A stretch of DNA of 64,000 nucleotides from Carya illinoinensis (GCF_018687715.1 NC_056758.1:24082501-24146500), one strand, 5' to 3'. Counted from the stretch's first letter, positions 1 through 12,965 are shown. Made by a program: numbers and translations. The notes: generated from the sequence alone by a model not told the origin.

Positions 1-1492
1 ATCACTTGTATGTTTGAATGATTTTTGGTGTTGGCTAAGAGTACATGAGATCGATGAGTAGTAATGGTAAGTGCGTATGGATTTCGGGGAGTGCTGGTCT
101 TAGTCTCATTTATTTTTGGCTTAGTAGGAGTTGAAGAGGAATCTGTGTGGTAATATTAAATTCAAGACATTTTGGCTTTGAGTTGTTTGGTAAGTTGAAC
201 GGAATGTGCAGTTGAAGCGGGTTACCCATTGGGATGATGGTTTGAAACGACTATTGTGTTTATCTTGAGAATTAATTGCGACTTGAAGTCATAGGAATTT
301 AAATTGGTGAGGCTATACTTTTCGTTGGAGATCAAGTATCCAATTGGGAGAATTAGGGATATGGTTATTTAACTTGAAAAGAGATCGTTAGGTCACCATG
401 TGTGGTGTATGAAGTAATAAATCTTGGAAGTTGAAACTTATGCACCAACGGTGGGTAGCATAATCATATGTGTGAAGTAATAAAGTATTAGGATCCATGA
501 ATGTTGTTTAATAGTTTTTGATGGATTGAAGATTTAAACAGTATAGCCTGTCTTGAGATTTATTTGTGAAGTGCTATTGAAGGAATTAGTTGTGCTAAAA
601 CTAGAGTTTTTGAGAGTACAAGTAGGTGGGTGAGTTACCAAGAGCGTTTCGATTATCTCTAGGTGAAGTCAATGGTAGTTTATAGTGAGTTAATTATTGC
701 AAGATTAGATGTTATTCAAAATATAGGTAATGAGCTTGAAGTGTGAGATATCGGATAGAGGTTATAGGCGCTCTCGTTGGTTGGCCGGGAAGGACTTGGG
801 TCTTTTGGATATATTCCTTAACTTTAGAAGAGACAGGTGTATTTTGGGATGACGTTATGTGTTTTCAAATTAGGGCCTGGAGATTGATTAGTACTGGTTT
901 CTGTCATCAATCAATGTATGTATTTTTGCAGAATGTTGGTTTTTGTTTAGGGCAGCGATGGCCAACCGAGAAATGAATGGAGATTGTGGGTTTTGGAGGT
1001 ATATGATTTTCTATGGAAATGTAGTAAAGGTTTTCTTGTGATTAGGTATGGATTGAGCTTGTACTTCGTGATATTAATTTTTTGAGGATATAGCCTTTAT
1101 GTACTTTGGTGAGTTATCAGAGTAAGCGAAAGCATGATTTTTGGAGATACTTAGAAGTTCAAATTTTGTATCGATTTTGAAGAATTAGTAGAGATTCGAA
1201 ATTTTAATAGGAGATTGATCTTTTGGTCGTGCAAATTTCGTTTATTGATGGTTAACTTTGGAAGTGACTATTAGGTTACCAAAGTTGGAATGGGATGAAA
1301 GTTTGGAAGGTAAAGCAGAGACGTCGTTGATATTAGTAATTTATGGTGTGAAGATAATAACCATTGGATTGGTTGGGAGTTGTCGATGATATGTATCTCT
1401 CAATTATGTTCAGAGTTGTATCCTGTATCTTTTTGGTGCTGGTGTTTGATCTTACAAATTTCGAGGACGAAATTTGTTTTTAAGGGGGAGGA
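1..1492 (+). other. Degenerate 3' internal region of a family A Ty3/gypsy element
   Basis: This stretch ends in the canonical 3' boundary of a chromovirus: the motif TTTCGAGGACGAAAT (about 1460-1474), a purine-rich tract, then an LTR start. The same pre-PPT motif occurs before the family B LTR at about 28555, which supports the assignment. No reading frame of convincing length or recognisable pol domain remains; the short open frames look random. It is therefore either the non-coding segment between pol and the LTR or a fully decayed pol end. The rest of the element lies upstream of the window. Confidence 0.6.
1481..1492 (+). promoter_or_regulatory. Polypurine tract (PPT) of family A element
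   Basis: TAAGGGGGAGGA-type purine run immediately upstream of the TGTGATGACCC LTR start. In the family it primes plus-strand DNA synthesis during reverse transcription. Its position next to the LTR defines the LTR start at 1493. Confidence 0.8.
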
Positions 1493-3514
1493 TGTGATGA
1501 CCCATTTTTACGTGTATTTTCACTAAAAGTGTGTTTTTAATTTAATTAATATATTAATTCTTTTATTTTAAATTATTGTATTTTAGTTAATTTTTATTTT
1601 ATTTGATGCGGTATTTAATTTATTTTAGTTGTTTTATGTTTTTAAAATCATTTTCGGCGGATCAGTTTTCGGATTCCGAAAGTGAGGACTGGACCTCATT
1701 TCTTTTCCTTCATCTTTTCTTTTTCCCTTTTTCCTTTTTCTTTTCTTTTTCTTTCCCTTTTTCCTTTTTCTTTCTTTTTCTTTTTTTTCTTCTTCTTCTT
1801 TCTTCTTCTCCTCCCGTGGGCCCGTTTCTCTCTCTTCCCTCTCCCCTTCGCCGTTCAGCCCAGCCGCCCAGACCTGCCGCTCGCTAGGGACGTGGCCGGC
1901 ACCACCCCCACCAAAATCTCCCCCTCCGGCCGGTGATCACCCCCACCAAATATCTCTCCCATCCGGCCAGCCGTTAGCCCCCTACGCCCCATCTAAGCCA
2001 CATGGATTTTCACTGATTCCGGCGTCGTCGCTCTACCTATGGCCACCACCTCTTCACAGCTTCTTCCTCTACCTCTTGCCGACCTAACCCATCCAATTCC
2101 GGCCTCGATCCGTTGCCGGAGCAGCTCCCACGAGCTCAACTTCGTTCAGCCCCTTTTTGGCCTTCCACCGCCGTTTCCACCGCCACCCACAGCCAAAGCT
2201 CACTTCCTTTAGCTTCATAAACATCCCTAGAACCTTCCCTATCAATTTTGTGTCTTGGTTTGTCCCCGTTCAAAAGTGGGTAATTTATTACCCATAGCCA
2301 CAGTGTAAATTACGCCATTACGTTGCTTTTCCTCCGCCATTTGCAACGCCGTGAGCTTTCAAAAAATACCGTATAGCGTTGTAAATATTTTCCAAACTCT
2401 ACTTTTAGATTTAAATATGTTTTTCTCTTGCAATAAATATTTGCTGTTAGTTGGTTGATTCTGGACTGAGTCCGAGGAGTTCGGGGGTCGGATGGATTGA
2501 GGACGGAGTTGATTGGTTTGGCTGTTTGTGCTTGGTTGGTTATTTATGCCTTGGGGCGTGCATTACATGGAGCATACATGTGCATTTTATTTATTTGAGA
2601 AAAATCCTGTTTTATTGGCGTAAATGGATTTTCGGGTGCGTGTGTATCACGAGCCCAAGTCGGGATGAGTTATTATCTCGATGGAACTCCTCTGTTCACT
2701 TGGGAGTGTAATATACCGAGTGATGTCCCATGAGTTGTTGCTAGGCGACAACGGGAGCGGGCGGGATGGTAACGCTCTACTCACCGACTCCGTGGCCCTT
2801 CGTTGGCTAGGGCTAGAGGATGCTTGGCTACGAACGCGCAGGGCGCGGAACTGGGCATCGCTCGTTTAGGTGTCATACGAGTGGTCGTTACCCGCGGTGT
2901 GGCACAGGAGCCAGGGTGTGCGAATGACCCCTAGGGGAGGTTATGGTGCATACAGATTAATTGGTTATTGGATATGAGTTGGATATGGGCCAAATGAGAC
3001 TTTTGGTGAGTTTTGGAAAATAATATGTTTTTGGGACCAAATGGAATTTTTGGCGTGCGTGGAAAATGTGGTTGTATGGATTTTGTGCATTGGCATCCTT
3101 TCATGCATATTGTTTGAGTTTAATATGTTTTTATCTTATCGTGTTTGGATTTTACTTACCTGCGGTACCATTTTTGATACCGTAGATTTTGATGCAGAGA
3201 TCGAGGAGGAGGAGGCTGAGCCCGAGGATCCGCCGGAGTTTTGAGTGGAAGTTTATGTTTTATAGTTGGCTTTGAAACTATATTTATAGTTGTAATATTT
3301 TATTATGTATGTTTTAAACAGCTCTGTATTAAACTAAGAAAAAAAATTCTGGTACTTAGTTATGAGACTTTTGCTATCCGCTGTGTGTTCCTTCGTGCAC
3401 ATTTGTTGCTTTTACACACACTTGGCACTCGTCGATAGGGTAGTGACCCGTGTTGTCATCATCCAGACGTTTCAATTTTTCTGTGTCCATATGTGGGGAT
3501 TTGGGGGCGTCACA
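1493..3514 (+). mobile_element. 3' LTR of family A gypsy element
   Basis: About 2.02 kb, beginning TGTGATGACCC and ending GGGGGCGTCACA, so it has TG...CA ends. It aligns along its length with the solo LTR at 42401-44500, including the long pyrimidine-rich tract (about 1690-1815), the conserved block around 2450-2860, the Glu-rich-looking GA repeat near 3200, and the terminal GTCATCATCC/GGGGGCGTCACA end. The 5' LTR is outside the window, so a target-site duplication cannot be checked. The apparent Phe/Ser-rich frames inside are only the pyrimidine tract. Confidence 0.85.
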
Positions 3515-3652
3515 ACACATATCAAGCATAGTCTATACCTGCCCATACCCCTCTTACACAATACCAGCCCTAAAAGGTGTCCTCTCACCTCAGGTCCTTC
3601 CTTCCCCGCCCATGCCTCTCGCCCTCTCCTTTGATGCTTCTCTCACACACTA
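3515..3652. other. Short flank between family A LTR and family B solo LTR
   Basis: C-rich, no gene seen. Removing the solo LTR and one copy of its duplication joins this segment to 14243 onward, which has similar C-rich character (both contain a TACC.CTCTTACA-like string), so 3515-3652 and 14243-14567 were one locus before the insertion. Confidence 0.6.
3648..3652. repeat. Target-site duplication CACTA, left copy
   Basis: Identical to 14243-14247 on the other side of the solo LTR; 5 bases is the usual Ty3/gypsy length. Confidence 0.9.
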
Positions 3653-6297
3653 TGTAACAACCCACTAGAAATTCATTGTTGGAATTTCTTTTGACTATAG
3701 GAATATCGTGAAAACCCATGAATTTTCACTAATCGACTAATTGCATAGGTTTTGGTCTGTCAACATAGTCAGTGTTATCACTCACTATGGTGCTAGAAAT
3801 GCGATTTTAATTATTTGAAGTAGTTAGAAGTGTCAAATATGTTACGGTCTACGCCACTAGACTCAGTTGATTATTTAGGATTTTATGGCGCAATAATCCA
3901 TTTTCATAATTTCGGACGAAACACCTATTCGAAATTGTGAAATTATTTTTAGGGGCACTTCGGGGTTGAGTTGTGGTAAACGATTTTCACTATAGATTAA
4001 TATGAATATTTATAATTTTTCAATACTAAGTTTATTACGTATTTTTTTGGAGTGAATAGTAACCTCGATAATGTACTAAGTATAGTGTTTTCAAAATCAC
4101 AATGTGGAACGTCCAAAGTAGGTTAGAGAAGTTTTATTTGGACACTTGGCAAGATCTTAGCCATACATAGTGAATAGTATTAAACACTTGACACAAAGAG
4201 GAACCATTAGATGGATTTGTGAAGCAAAATCAAGATGTGAGACCATACTACCTAAGCAAAACATTTTTTTATCTGATCAACCAAATTGTCCTAGACCAAA
4301 GAGGGTTTCAACTCTAGCAAGTCCCTAAATGGTTAGAATCCAATTGAAACCTCAAAAGCTTGGTTGAAAACCAAAACCCTAAACCCTAAAGTTGGCCTCC
4401 AAGAGTTCAAACCCCTTTTGATCTAAATTCTAAGATTGTGTTTAATCACTTGATTAAATCACTTCCACATGCTATTAATTCATCAAATTCTTGTTATGTC
4501 ATCATTATCCAACCTTTTAAACCTTGAAAATTTGATTGTGTCAAGAAAGATTAGATTTGGGTTTGATAGCATTTCAAATCCTAACCAAACGCCCTTTTAA
4601 ACCCCAAATTGAAGCCCACTTGGTTGAGACCCATAAATTTGGCCACCTTGGCAAAGTTTCTTGAAGAAATTTTCTCCCCCACATGGAAGACCATCCACTG
4701 CCCTTGGCTGCACCTAATAGTGCCTTGATGTGAAGGAGATTCCACCTCATTAGCCTTCATACCTCATAGCTTCTGCAGGTAGTCCTTTGCCCCTCACTAT
4801 TCTCCATTTTATGTCACATAACCACCTCCAATCAACGGTCATTCAAGCCAATATCTTCCACCTCCAGAATTCTAGAGTTGTGCAAGGCATACTTGTTTCC
4901 CTTGAATCACTTCTTCACCTCATTCTTAGAGAGAAACCCAAAAGAGCTTTCTCGGGCATATTTCTGGATTTTTATACATGGAGAGTTTTGACCCTTTATA
5001 AGTATTTTCACACAATTACTCTTTCATAAAGTTGTTCCTATTTGAGTATAGTTTCAGCAGATATATTATTAGTATCATTCCATGGTCATTTAGCTGGTCA
5101 AAAGTATTTTTAACTATGGAAAAGTCATTTTGGGTATGAAACTAGAGAGTTTGTTATGTTTTGAAGTTTTTGACCAAGCTAATGGACATATCTTGGTCCA
5201 AAAATTTTATGAAGTGTTTTTAGAATATGTTTTTGAGTTTTTATTGAGGTTTCGTTGCGTGAATGATGTTTTTAATGATAGATTTTCTTAGATCTAGAAA
5301 CTTGAAAACTGGAAGTGGAAAAACAGTTTTTGTTTGGAGAAAGTTTGAATATTTGTGGTTTGATCTTACTCTAAATGCTTTTATATTTTTCTATGATGAT
5401 TCCAAGTCTCTTATTTTCATGTTAGGATATTATTTTGAAGATATTTAGTATTATTTTTAAAGATATGATTTTTCTATACAAGAGGATTTCGGTTAGGCCT
5501 AAGATTTGATGTTTTTTGGTTAGATCCATGTTTTATTAATTTTTAGCCATGAGATTTTAAGTTTGACGGTTGTATCTTCTTTAGAACACATTGTTAAAGC
5601 ATGTGATGTTTTAATTTGAAGATCTCATCTTTTTAAGCCATGGATCAAGAGATTGATCAAAGCTAGTTAAGAAAAAAAGTTTCTATTTTTGGACAAAGTG
5701 TAAAACCAAAAACTCCAAGTGTTATTTTGTGATTTTGGTGACATTAGTTTGATGATTTAAAGCATGGTTGATCTTAGGATGACGTTATGAATATGTTAGA
5801 AGTAAGAATTTATTTTTTAGAATTGTTGGAGATGTTTTGATTTAGGGTCAAAGGTTGTGATTCAAGGGTTTGGATCTTTTTACAAAAAAGTTGGTGTTGA
5901 TTATTAGCTTTTTCTAAATGGATGTTTTAAGTATGGTTTTAAACTTAGGATAGGAAGATCTTTGTTGCAAAATTTTGGTTTAAGCATGACTTTTGAAGTT
6001 GGAAGGAATTGCAACAAAAATCAAGAGAAATGACCTATGGATGTTTCAGCCATATTATGTTTTCCATAGTTGTGATTTGTTTTAAATTTTTCTAAATTGA
6101 TATTTGAGTTTAGGATGAAATTTACACGATGAATGTAAATTTTGAAAATTTTTAGAGTTAGGATGTGAAATCCTTAAGTTAGGGGTAAAATGGTCATTTT
6201 TTCACATGTAGAGGGTAAAATGGTCATTTTACTCTAAGTTATCTCTTTTACATATTTTTAATTGTTAGTAATTAAATTTCTTAAATTTCTAACTTTT

Positions 6298-6314
6298 AGA
6301 ATATCCTCTTACAG
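6298..6314. repeat. LINE target-site duplication, left copy
   Basis: AGAATATCCTCTTACAG, repeated exactly at 11947-11963. The uninterrupted sequence is seen in the 5' LTR of the full family B element (about 21299-21315, one mismatch), which confirms the insertion point. Confidence 0.95.
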
Positions 6315-6491
6315 GAGTATGATCATATATACTTTATAGCTGATTGGTCCTCTCTCTGGGAGATGAGGTTTTCTCTCTATGCTCTTTAGAACATAGAGTT
6401 CGTCTCTTGGATCTCGCTGATCCATAGAGTTTCTTTTCAGTTCTTTGTTGCTGATAGTTTGCTTTCTCATTAAAAGTTTTTTAGTCCTACA

Positions 6492-7859
6492 ATGGAGGAG
6501 GAACTTTCCTCTCTATGTAAGGGATTAAGGCTCACGGAGGAGGAACAACAAGAAATACTTCTCCCAAATGAGGAACTGCTAATTGCACAGGACTTCAGTA
6601 ACTTGTGTCTGGCAGCACTGGTGGTATCAGAAAGGGAAGTGAATAAAGGAGCCTTCAAAGCAACTATGACTAGGATATGGAATACTGAAGGGGGTCTATC
6701 TTTCAAAGACTATGGCAGAAACAAATTCCTCATTGAATTTCAAAACCTCTAAGTGAAAAACAAGGTGTTGGCTGGCTGACCCTGGTCCTTTGATAGAAGT
6801 TTAATCTGCCTCCAAGAATGCAAAGGCAAGCAAGCCTTGAAAGACATCCAGTTCGAGTTAGAACCTTTCTGGATCCAACTACATGACCTTCCTTTTGCAG
6901 GCCTAAATAGAACTATGGGTGAAAAACTGGGAGCAAGTGCTGGTAAGGTCCTTACAGTAGAGGTTGATGAAAAAGGAAGAGCATGGGGGGGAGTCCTACG
7001 GGTAAAGGTACTCATCAACATCTCCAAACCTCTGGCAAGGGGAAGATTAGTATCTGTCGAGAACAACAGGATCTGGATACCTTTCAAGTACGAAAGGCTC
7101 CCTTCTTTCTGCTATCTCTGTGGAACAATCCTGCATTCCCACTCCAACTGTTCAAGGCAGGTTATAGATGAAAGTTTACAGCCTGCATCTCTAGCACAAT
7201 ACGGCTCCTGGTTTAGAGCCACTGCACCGCATAAAACATCAAGCCACCAACCTCAGGCAGGCAGTCCAGTGGGGAGGGTCTTAGGTAGGGGACAGCATGG
7301 TAGTTCAGATGAACAAAGTGCAGGATTTGGCGGGAATAGCTGCTCTGGAAAGTCAAATGATGTCAGGGAAACAGTACCTAGTGACCCTGTGCTCTCAGAG
7401 GGTGATGTGGAGGAGGTAAGGGGAGTTGGTAACTTTCTGACTCATAAGTACAATGAAAGTCTTCAAAGATCAGAAAAGGAAGTTTCTCATAGTCTCGAGG
7501 TGTCTGATGCAGCAGCTATCAAAACCATCTCTCCCAAGGACCATACAGTCCACCTGGCAACAGACACCAACATGGCTCCTACAGTAGAAACTCTACAAGT
7601 AAGTCCCTCCATTCTGAATACCCAGATAGGCCCAAAACCTCAGGTTCTTAACCCTCATTTGACAAATTGGAAAAGGAGGGCCCGTGGCAAACCAATCCCA
7701 AGTGATGGCCCATCCATGTCTCTTCCCATCTCCCACCATGTCATCAGTAAAAACAAAAAAAGAAGCAACCCCCTAACTACAAAGCCCACGAGATCCTCAA
7801 AAAGACTCAAGTATGGTAACAAGGCAGAGGCTGTTCGACAGCCCTGCCCATCTCCATGA
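6492..7859 (+). pseudogene. LINE ORF1, nucleic-acid-binding protein (two stops)
   Basis: One frame of about 455 codons, starting MEEELSSLCKGLRLTEEEQ, broken by TAA at 6750-6752 and TGA at 6777-6779. Residues about 1-200 have the DUF4283-like layout of plant LINE ORF1 (WNTEGGLSF..., PFWIQLHDLP). A CCHC knuckle follows: C-x2-C-x4-H-x4-C in FCYLCGTILHSHSNC at about codon 210. The C-terminal half is low-complexity, polar, and ends in a basic segment (KKRSN...RSSKRLK). In the family this protein coats the LINE RNA and chaperones reverse transcription. Because both stops lie within about 30 bases, it otherwise looks little decayed. Confidence 0.88.
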
Positions 7860-10800
7860 ATGCACTGTGCTGGAACTGCCGAGGGCTTGGGAACCCTCGG
7901 ACAGTTAGAGAACTCCACAGTTTAGTGAGAGATAAGTCCCCATCATTGGTGTTCCTTATGGAAACCAAATGTAGAAGAGAGAAATTAGAATCCATCAGAA
8001 ATAAGCTAGGCTATGAATGTAGCTTTGTTGTGGACTGTATTGGTTGAAGTGGAGGCCTAGCCTTCTTTTGGAAACTTCAAACTCAAGCTAATCTGGTTTC
8101 CTACTCCCTCAGTCATATAACCCTTCAACTTCAATTCTCTGATTTCCCAAATCATTTCCTAGTCACTGGTTTTTATGGTCACCCTATAGCAGCAAGAAGA
8201 AAGGAAAGCTGGGCCCTACTTAGACATCTTAAACCTGACCAATTCACCCCTTGGATGTGCATGGGAGACTTTAATGAAATTACCTCTCATGGTGAAAAGT
8301 GGGGTGGCCTTCCCCGATCCTTTAGACAGATGGAAGAATTCTGACAGTCCCTAGCAGTTTGTAATCTTGGTGACATTAGTTATGTGGGCTCTCATTATAC
8401 TTGGTGCAACAACCGTGAGGGAACAGGTTTTACTAAGGAGAGATTGGACAGAGGACTAGTAAATTGTGCATGGCATGATTACTTTGACTTAAACTTAGTC
8501 ACCATCTTACCCACCTTATGTTCTGATCACAACCCTCTCTATATCTCAAGCAAGGCTACAGATCCTACCCCTTGCTCCCATAGGAAAATATTCAGGTATG
8601 AGGCCTCTTGGGCTAAGCAACAAGAGTGTGTGGTAGTAATAAAAAGAGCCTGGCTGGGATCCCTCCAAACAGGATCAATTGTAGATGTCACTAGAAGGAG
8701 CCTTGAGAGATGCAGATTCCAGTTAAGAGAGTGGAATAACATCAACAGGAAAGCTCACCAGTAAGAACTGAACAACAAGAAGGAACTTTTGAGAACCTTG
8801 CAAGATTCCAATACTGGTCTGGATAATGATCTAATCAAATCCTTACAAAAGGAGTTGAACTCCTCACTAGAGCAAAATGACCTGAAATGGAGGCAAAGAG
8901 CCAAACAAAGGTGGCTTCAAGATGGTGACAGGAACACCAAATACTTCCACAAGTGTGCCTCGGCTAGAAAACAGAAGAATATAATTCAGAAACTTCACAC
9001 TGAGAAGGGCCAGATTTTGACATCCCCTGAGGATATAGGGTCTGAATTCCAAGCTGTGTTTATGGACCTCTTCACATCCTCCAATCCCATTGTTTCCAAC
9101 TCCATAATGGAAGTCCTCAACACCACGGTCACCCCTGCAATGAACCTATCCCTTACTAAGGCATACACCAGAGAGGAAATCGAGATGGCTATACATGAAA
9201 TGAATCCACTGGGCTCACCTGGCCCAGATGGTTTTCCAGTAATTTTCTTCCAAAGCCACTGGCTCACGGTTGGCAAAGATGTAACAGATGCAATACTAGA
9301 GCACCTAAACACAAAGGCTGGGTTCCAAGCTATCAATCACACCTACATAACCCTCATTCCAAAGAAGAAGTCCCCTAGAAAGGTAAGGTCCTTGCAAACA
9401 AGTTAAAGACCATCCTGCCAAAGCTAATATCAGACACCCAAAGTGCTTTTGTTCCAAGAAGAATGATCTCAGATAACACTATTGTTGCTTATGAACTCCT
9501 TCACTCAATGCAAAACAGAAGGAAGAATGACAGAGTAGCCTACATGGCCCTCAAGCTGGATATGAGCAAGGCCTATGATAGGCTAGAGTGGTCCTTCATT
9601 CATCAAGTGCTTCAGCAAATGGGGTTTGATAGAGAGTGGACAGATCTGATCATGCAGTGCATAGGAACAGTGACTTACTCTATCCTAGTCAATGGCATCC
9701 CTCAACCTTCTTTCAAACCCTCAAGAGGAATACGCCAAGGAGACCCCCTTTCCCCATATTTATTTATCCTGTGCTCAGAAGTACTTTCCTTGGCTTTGAA
9801 CCTGGCTGAACAGCAGGGCACCATCTCAGGTTTTCCTCTTTCAAGAGGCTCTATAACAGTCAATCACTTGTTTTTTGCAGACGATAGTATGGTCTTCTGC
9901 AAGGCACATCAACAGGAATGGACCAAACTTCAGTTCATACTCAATTCTTATGAAGCAAGCTCTGGTCAGAGGCTCAACCTGGATAAGTCTTCAATTTACT
10001 TCAGCAGGAACACAAGCCTAGTAGCCCAAAATTCCATTCTAAACTTGGCTGGTATGAAGGCAACGGGTCCTTTTGAGAAGTACTTAGGACTACCTTCTTC
10101 TGTGGGAAAAAACAAGGGTAGAGCTTTTAATCCTATTTTGGATAGAATCAAGGCTCAGATGAGCAATTGGAAAACAAACCTCTTGTCCTCAGCCGGGAAA
10201 GAAGTCTTGCTAAAATCAGTCATTCAATCCATTCCCACATATTGCATGGGAATCTTCCTAATTCCCAAAGGAATCCTGAGAAACATAAACAAGCTGATGC
10301 AATCTTTCTGGTGGGGGATAAATAACCAAAAATCTAAAATGCACTGGCTTAGTTGGAAAGGAATTGGAAAGGGCAAGCAAGATGGGGGCCTGGGCTTCAG
10401 AGACTTTGAAGACTTCAATAAAGCCATGCTAGCCAAGCAAGGGTGGAGGCTTCTCATCAACACCCAATCCCTTGCCTCCAAGGTCCTAAAAGCCAAGTAT
10501 TTTCCCTCTGGTGATTTTCTCTCGGCTAAAGTCAGAGGAGGTGATTCTTTTGTATGGAAAAGTATAACAGCAGCCAGATCTTTGTTGGCTGAAGGCCTCC
10601 TCTGGAAGATTGGAAATGGCAACTCAGTGAGGGTGTGGTCAGACCGTTGGCTGCCTACCCCTACTTCTTTCAAGGTCCAATCTCCTCTCAAGATTCTAAG
10701 TTCAGGAGCTACTGTGAACTCTCTAATAGATCAAGATACTCACTCCTGGAACCTGGCTCTCATACAGGATATCTTCACTCCTGAGGAAGCAGCAGTCATA

Positions 10801-11907
10801 TCCAAGATCCACATCAGTCCTTGCAGTAGCCGTGATAGACTAACCTGGAGGTGCACCACAAATGGCATGTTCACAGTAAAATCAGCTTACCATCTACAAG
10901 TTTCCATAAATGATAGCAGACATGGACAAGGATCTCGACCTCCTACCCAAGGGGCCCTTTGGAAGCAACTGTGGAAGCTTAATGTGCCAAGCAAAGTTAA
11001 AGTGTTCCTATGGAGAGCTGCAAAGGACATCCTTCCAACTAAAGCAAATTTGTTTAGAAGGAGGATTGTTGAGTCTCCTTTATGTCCCATCTGTCACTCT
11101 TTCCCAGAAACCACAGCTCATGTTCTATGGTCATGCACGGCAGCCCAAGATGTTTGGAGCTATGGTTCGAGAAGACTCCAAAAATGCAGGTCAGAGGAAC
11201 AACCATATCATGAACTGCTGGCAGACCAGCTCTCTCTTCTCCCTGCTGAGGAACACGTGGAACTGGCTCTTACAGCCTCCGAATTGTGGCATAGGAGGAA
11301 CAAGTTTGTCTTCGAATCTAGCTTCATATCTCCTTTGCAGGTCTCCAAGTCTGTCTCATCGAGAAAGGGTGAAGTGGAAGAACTTAACAGTCAACCAAAA
11401 AGGCAACCTTTCCCAACTCAGGCACCAATTGTGTGGTGCAAGCCTCCTACAGACTTCTACAAAATAAACTGGGATGCAGCCATTGACAAGGTGCATTGCA
11501 TGGTGGGAATAGGGGTGGCGGTTAGAGATTGGGATGGCCTGGTCACAACCACCCTTAGGAGTCCTAAAAACTCCTTCCCTGATCCTCTTCTGGGAGAAGC
11601 TTTGGCAGCCTTGCGAGCTGTGCAACTGGGGCTAGAATTTGGTCTCCATAATGTCATATTTGAAGGGGACTCTAAGCTAGTGGTCAGTGGGATTAACAGT
11701 GGTACTGAGGACTGGAGTACTGCTGGCCTGATCTTCCTCGACATAAAGAAACTCTTGACTTCATACCATTCTTGGTCTTTTAGGCATGTCCCTAGGCAGA
11801 TCAATGTAGTGGCACACACTCTAGCCAAAAGCTCCTTAGAGCTTGGTGAGGAGTCTATTCTTGTAGAGGATTATCCTCAGTGCATTTGTAATCTTCTACG
11901 CTCGTAG
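7856..11907 (+). pseudogene. LINE ORF2: endonuclease, reverse transcriptase, RNase H (broken)
   Basis: Starts MNALCWNCRGLGNP, the usual start of the apurinic-type endonuclease domain, with METK carrying the metal-binding Glu and MGDFNE and SDHNP motifs further on. In-frame stops are at 8045-8047, 8342-8344 and 8762-8764. At about 9385-9395 the frame changes: the sequence jumps from KKKSPRKV to KVLANKLK, and the conserved DYRPISLCN-type segment between them is missing, so this is a deletion rather than a simple indel. From 9463 an open frame of 814 codons follows, with SKAYDRLEW, GIRQGDPLSPYLF, the catalytic FADD (about 9880), the zinc-binding CPICH...H...C segment (about 11086-11140) and an RNase H domain (NWDAA, GEALAALRA, EGDSK). 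This polyprotein nicks target DNA and copies LINE RNA in place. Confidence 0.92.
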
Positions 11908-11946
11908 TATTAATATAAAGTTCCCATCTTCTCAAAAAAAAAAAAA

Positions 11947-11963
11947 AGAATATCCTCTTACAG
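11947..11963. repeat. LINE target-site duplication, right copy
   Basis: Follows the poly(A) tail (about 11934-11946) and is identical to 6298-6314. After it the LTR sequence resumes with TTCTTCGTGTTTCACGC. Confidence 0.95.
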
Positions 11964-12390
11964 TTCTTCGTGTTTCACGCTTTATTCTCGTAGAATGCAA
12001 CGATTGAGGTAAGTTAGCTCTTAACTTACAATCAGTTTACTATGTATGTGTGATGGGTAAGGGAACTGCAGTTTATATATGTATGTTGTTATATATGCCC
12101 ATGCCACGTCATTACATGTTTATCTATTATGCAAGATTTATTCTGTCATGAATATTTATCTATTACACAATCTATTCTGTCATGTATTGCTATATGTTAT
12201 AAGTATATCAAGTTAAGTATGATATCTATTACATGTATGTCAAGTCATGTAATATTCACTGTTGCAAGTATGTCATGTTAAATATGTTGTCTATTACATG
12301 TTATGTCATGTTACGAAATATTTATATCTCAAGTAAGTCATGTCTTTTGAGTTAGGTTTAAGTTAGTTATGTTTAGGATACTCGCGATAT

Positions 12391-12965
12391 AATCATTATG
12401 ATTGTCCGAACATCTCCATTTGTAATTCACACGAGGTACTTTTGGCGAAATCATTTTGATTGTCAGAATGCAGTTTAAGTTCAGTTATGCAGATACTCCT
12501 AACGTAATCATTCTGATTGTTAGGGTATCTTATTTAAAATACTCGTGATGGAATCATTCTGATTGCTAGAGTACGTGTTTTAAAATACTTGTGATGGAAT
12601 CATTCTGATTGTCAGAGTATTACTAGTTACTCTTGGTGTAATCATTCTGATTGCTAGGGTATGCAATTTAAAATACTTGTGATATAATCATTCTGATTGT
12701 CAGAGTATTACTAAGTACTCCTGGTGTAATAATTATGATTGCTAGGGTACATGTTTTAAAATACTCATGATGTAATCATTATGATTGTCAGAGTATTACT
12801 AGGTACTCCTGGTGTAATCATTCTGATTACTAGGGTACATGATTTAAAATACTCATGATGGAATCATTCTGATTGTCTGAGTATCTCTAATGGAATATGT
12901 TGGGCGGAATCATTCTGATTGTTCACTATTCTTGACAAAGCAACTGGCAAAATCATTTTAATTAT
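12391..12965 (+). repeat. Tandem array in the solo LTR, AATCATTCTGATTG core
   Basis: The core AATCATTCTGATTG and variants recur about 12 times at roughly 45-base steps. Two half-units alternate, one ending near CAGAGTA and one near CTAGGGTA, so the higher-order unit is about 90 bases. The core itself is an imperfect palindrome (AATCA...TGATT). The same core occurs in reverse orientation in the array at 47131-48150, but is not expanded in the 5' LTR at 18657-23049. Confidence 0.85.

Larger units (their letters stand above)
6315..11946 (+). mobile_element. Full-length plant L1-type LINE
   Basis: About 5.63 kb between a perfect 17-base target-site duplication. Order: 177-base 5' untranslated leader, ORF1 (6492-7859), ORF2 (7856-11907), a very short 3' UTR and poly(A). 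ORF1 stop and ORF2 start overlap as ATGA at 7856-7859. The RNase H domain at the end of ORF2 places it with plant L1 elements that acquired one. It is full length but disabled by in-frame stops and by a deletion with frameshift in the reverse transcriptase region near 9390. The leader ends in a pyrimidine-rich stretch just before the ORF1 ATG. Confidence 0.93.

Noticed and set aside
1603..1936. Phe/Ser/Leu-rich small proteins
   Set aside because: Produced by the pyrimidine tract of the family A LTR; the same happens at 42521-43004.
12391..12965. CRISPR-like regular repeats
   Set aside because: The genome is plant, the repeat cores are variable, spacers are themselves repetitive, and the array lies within an LTR.
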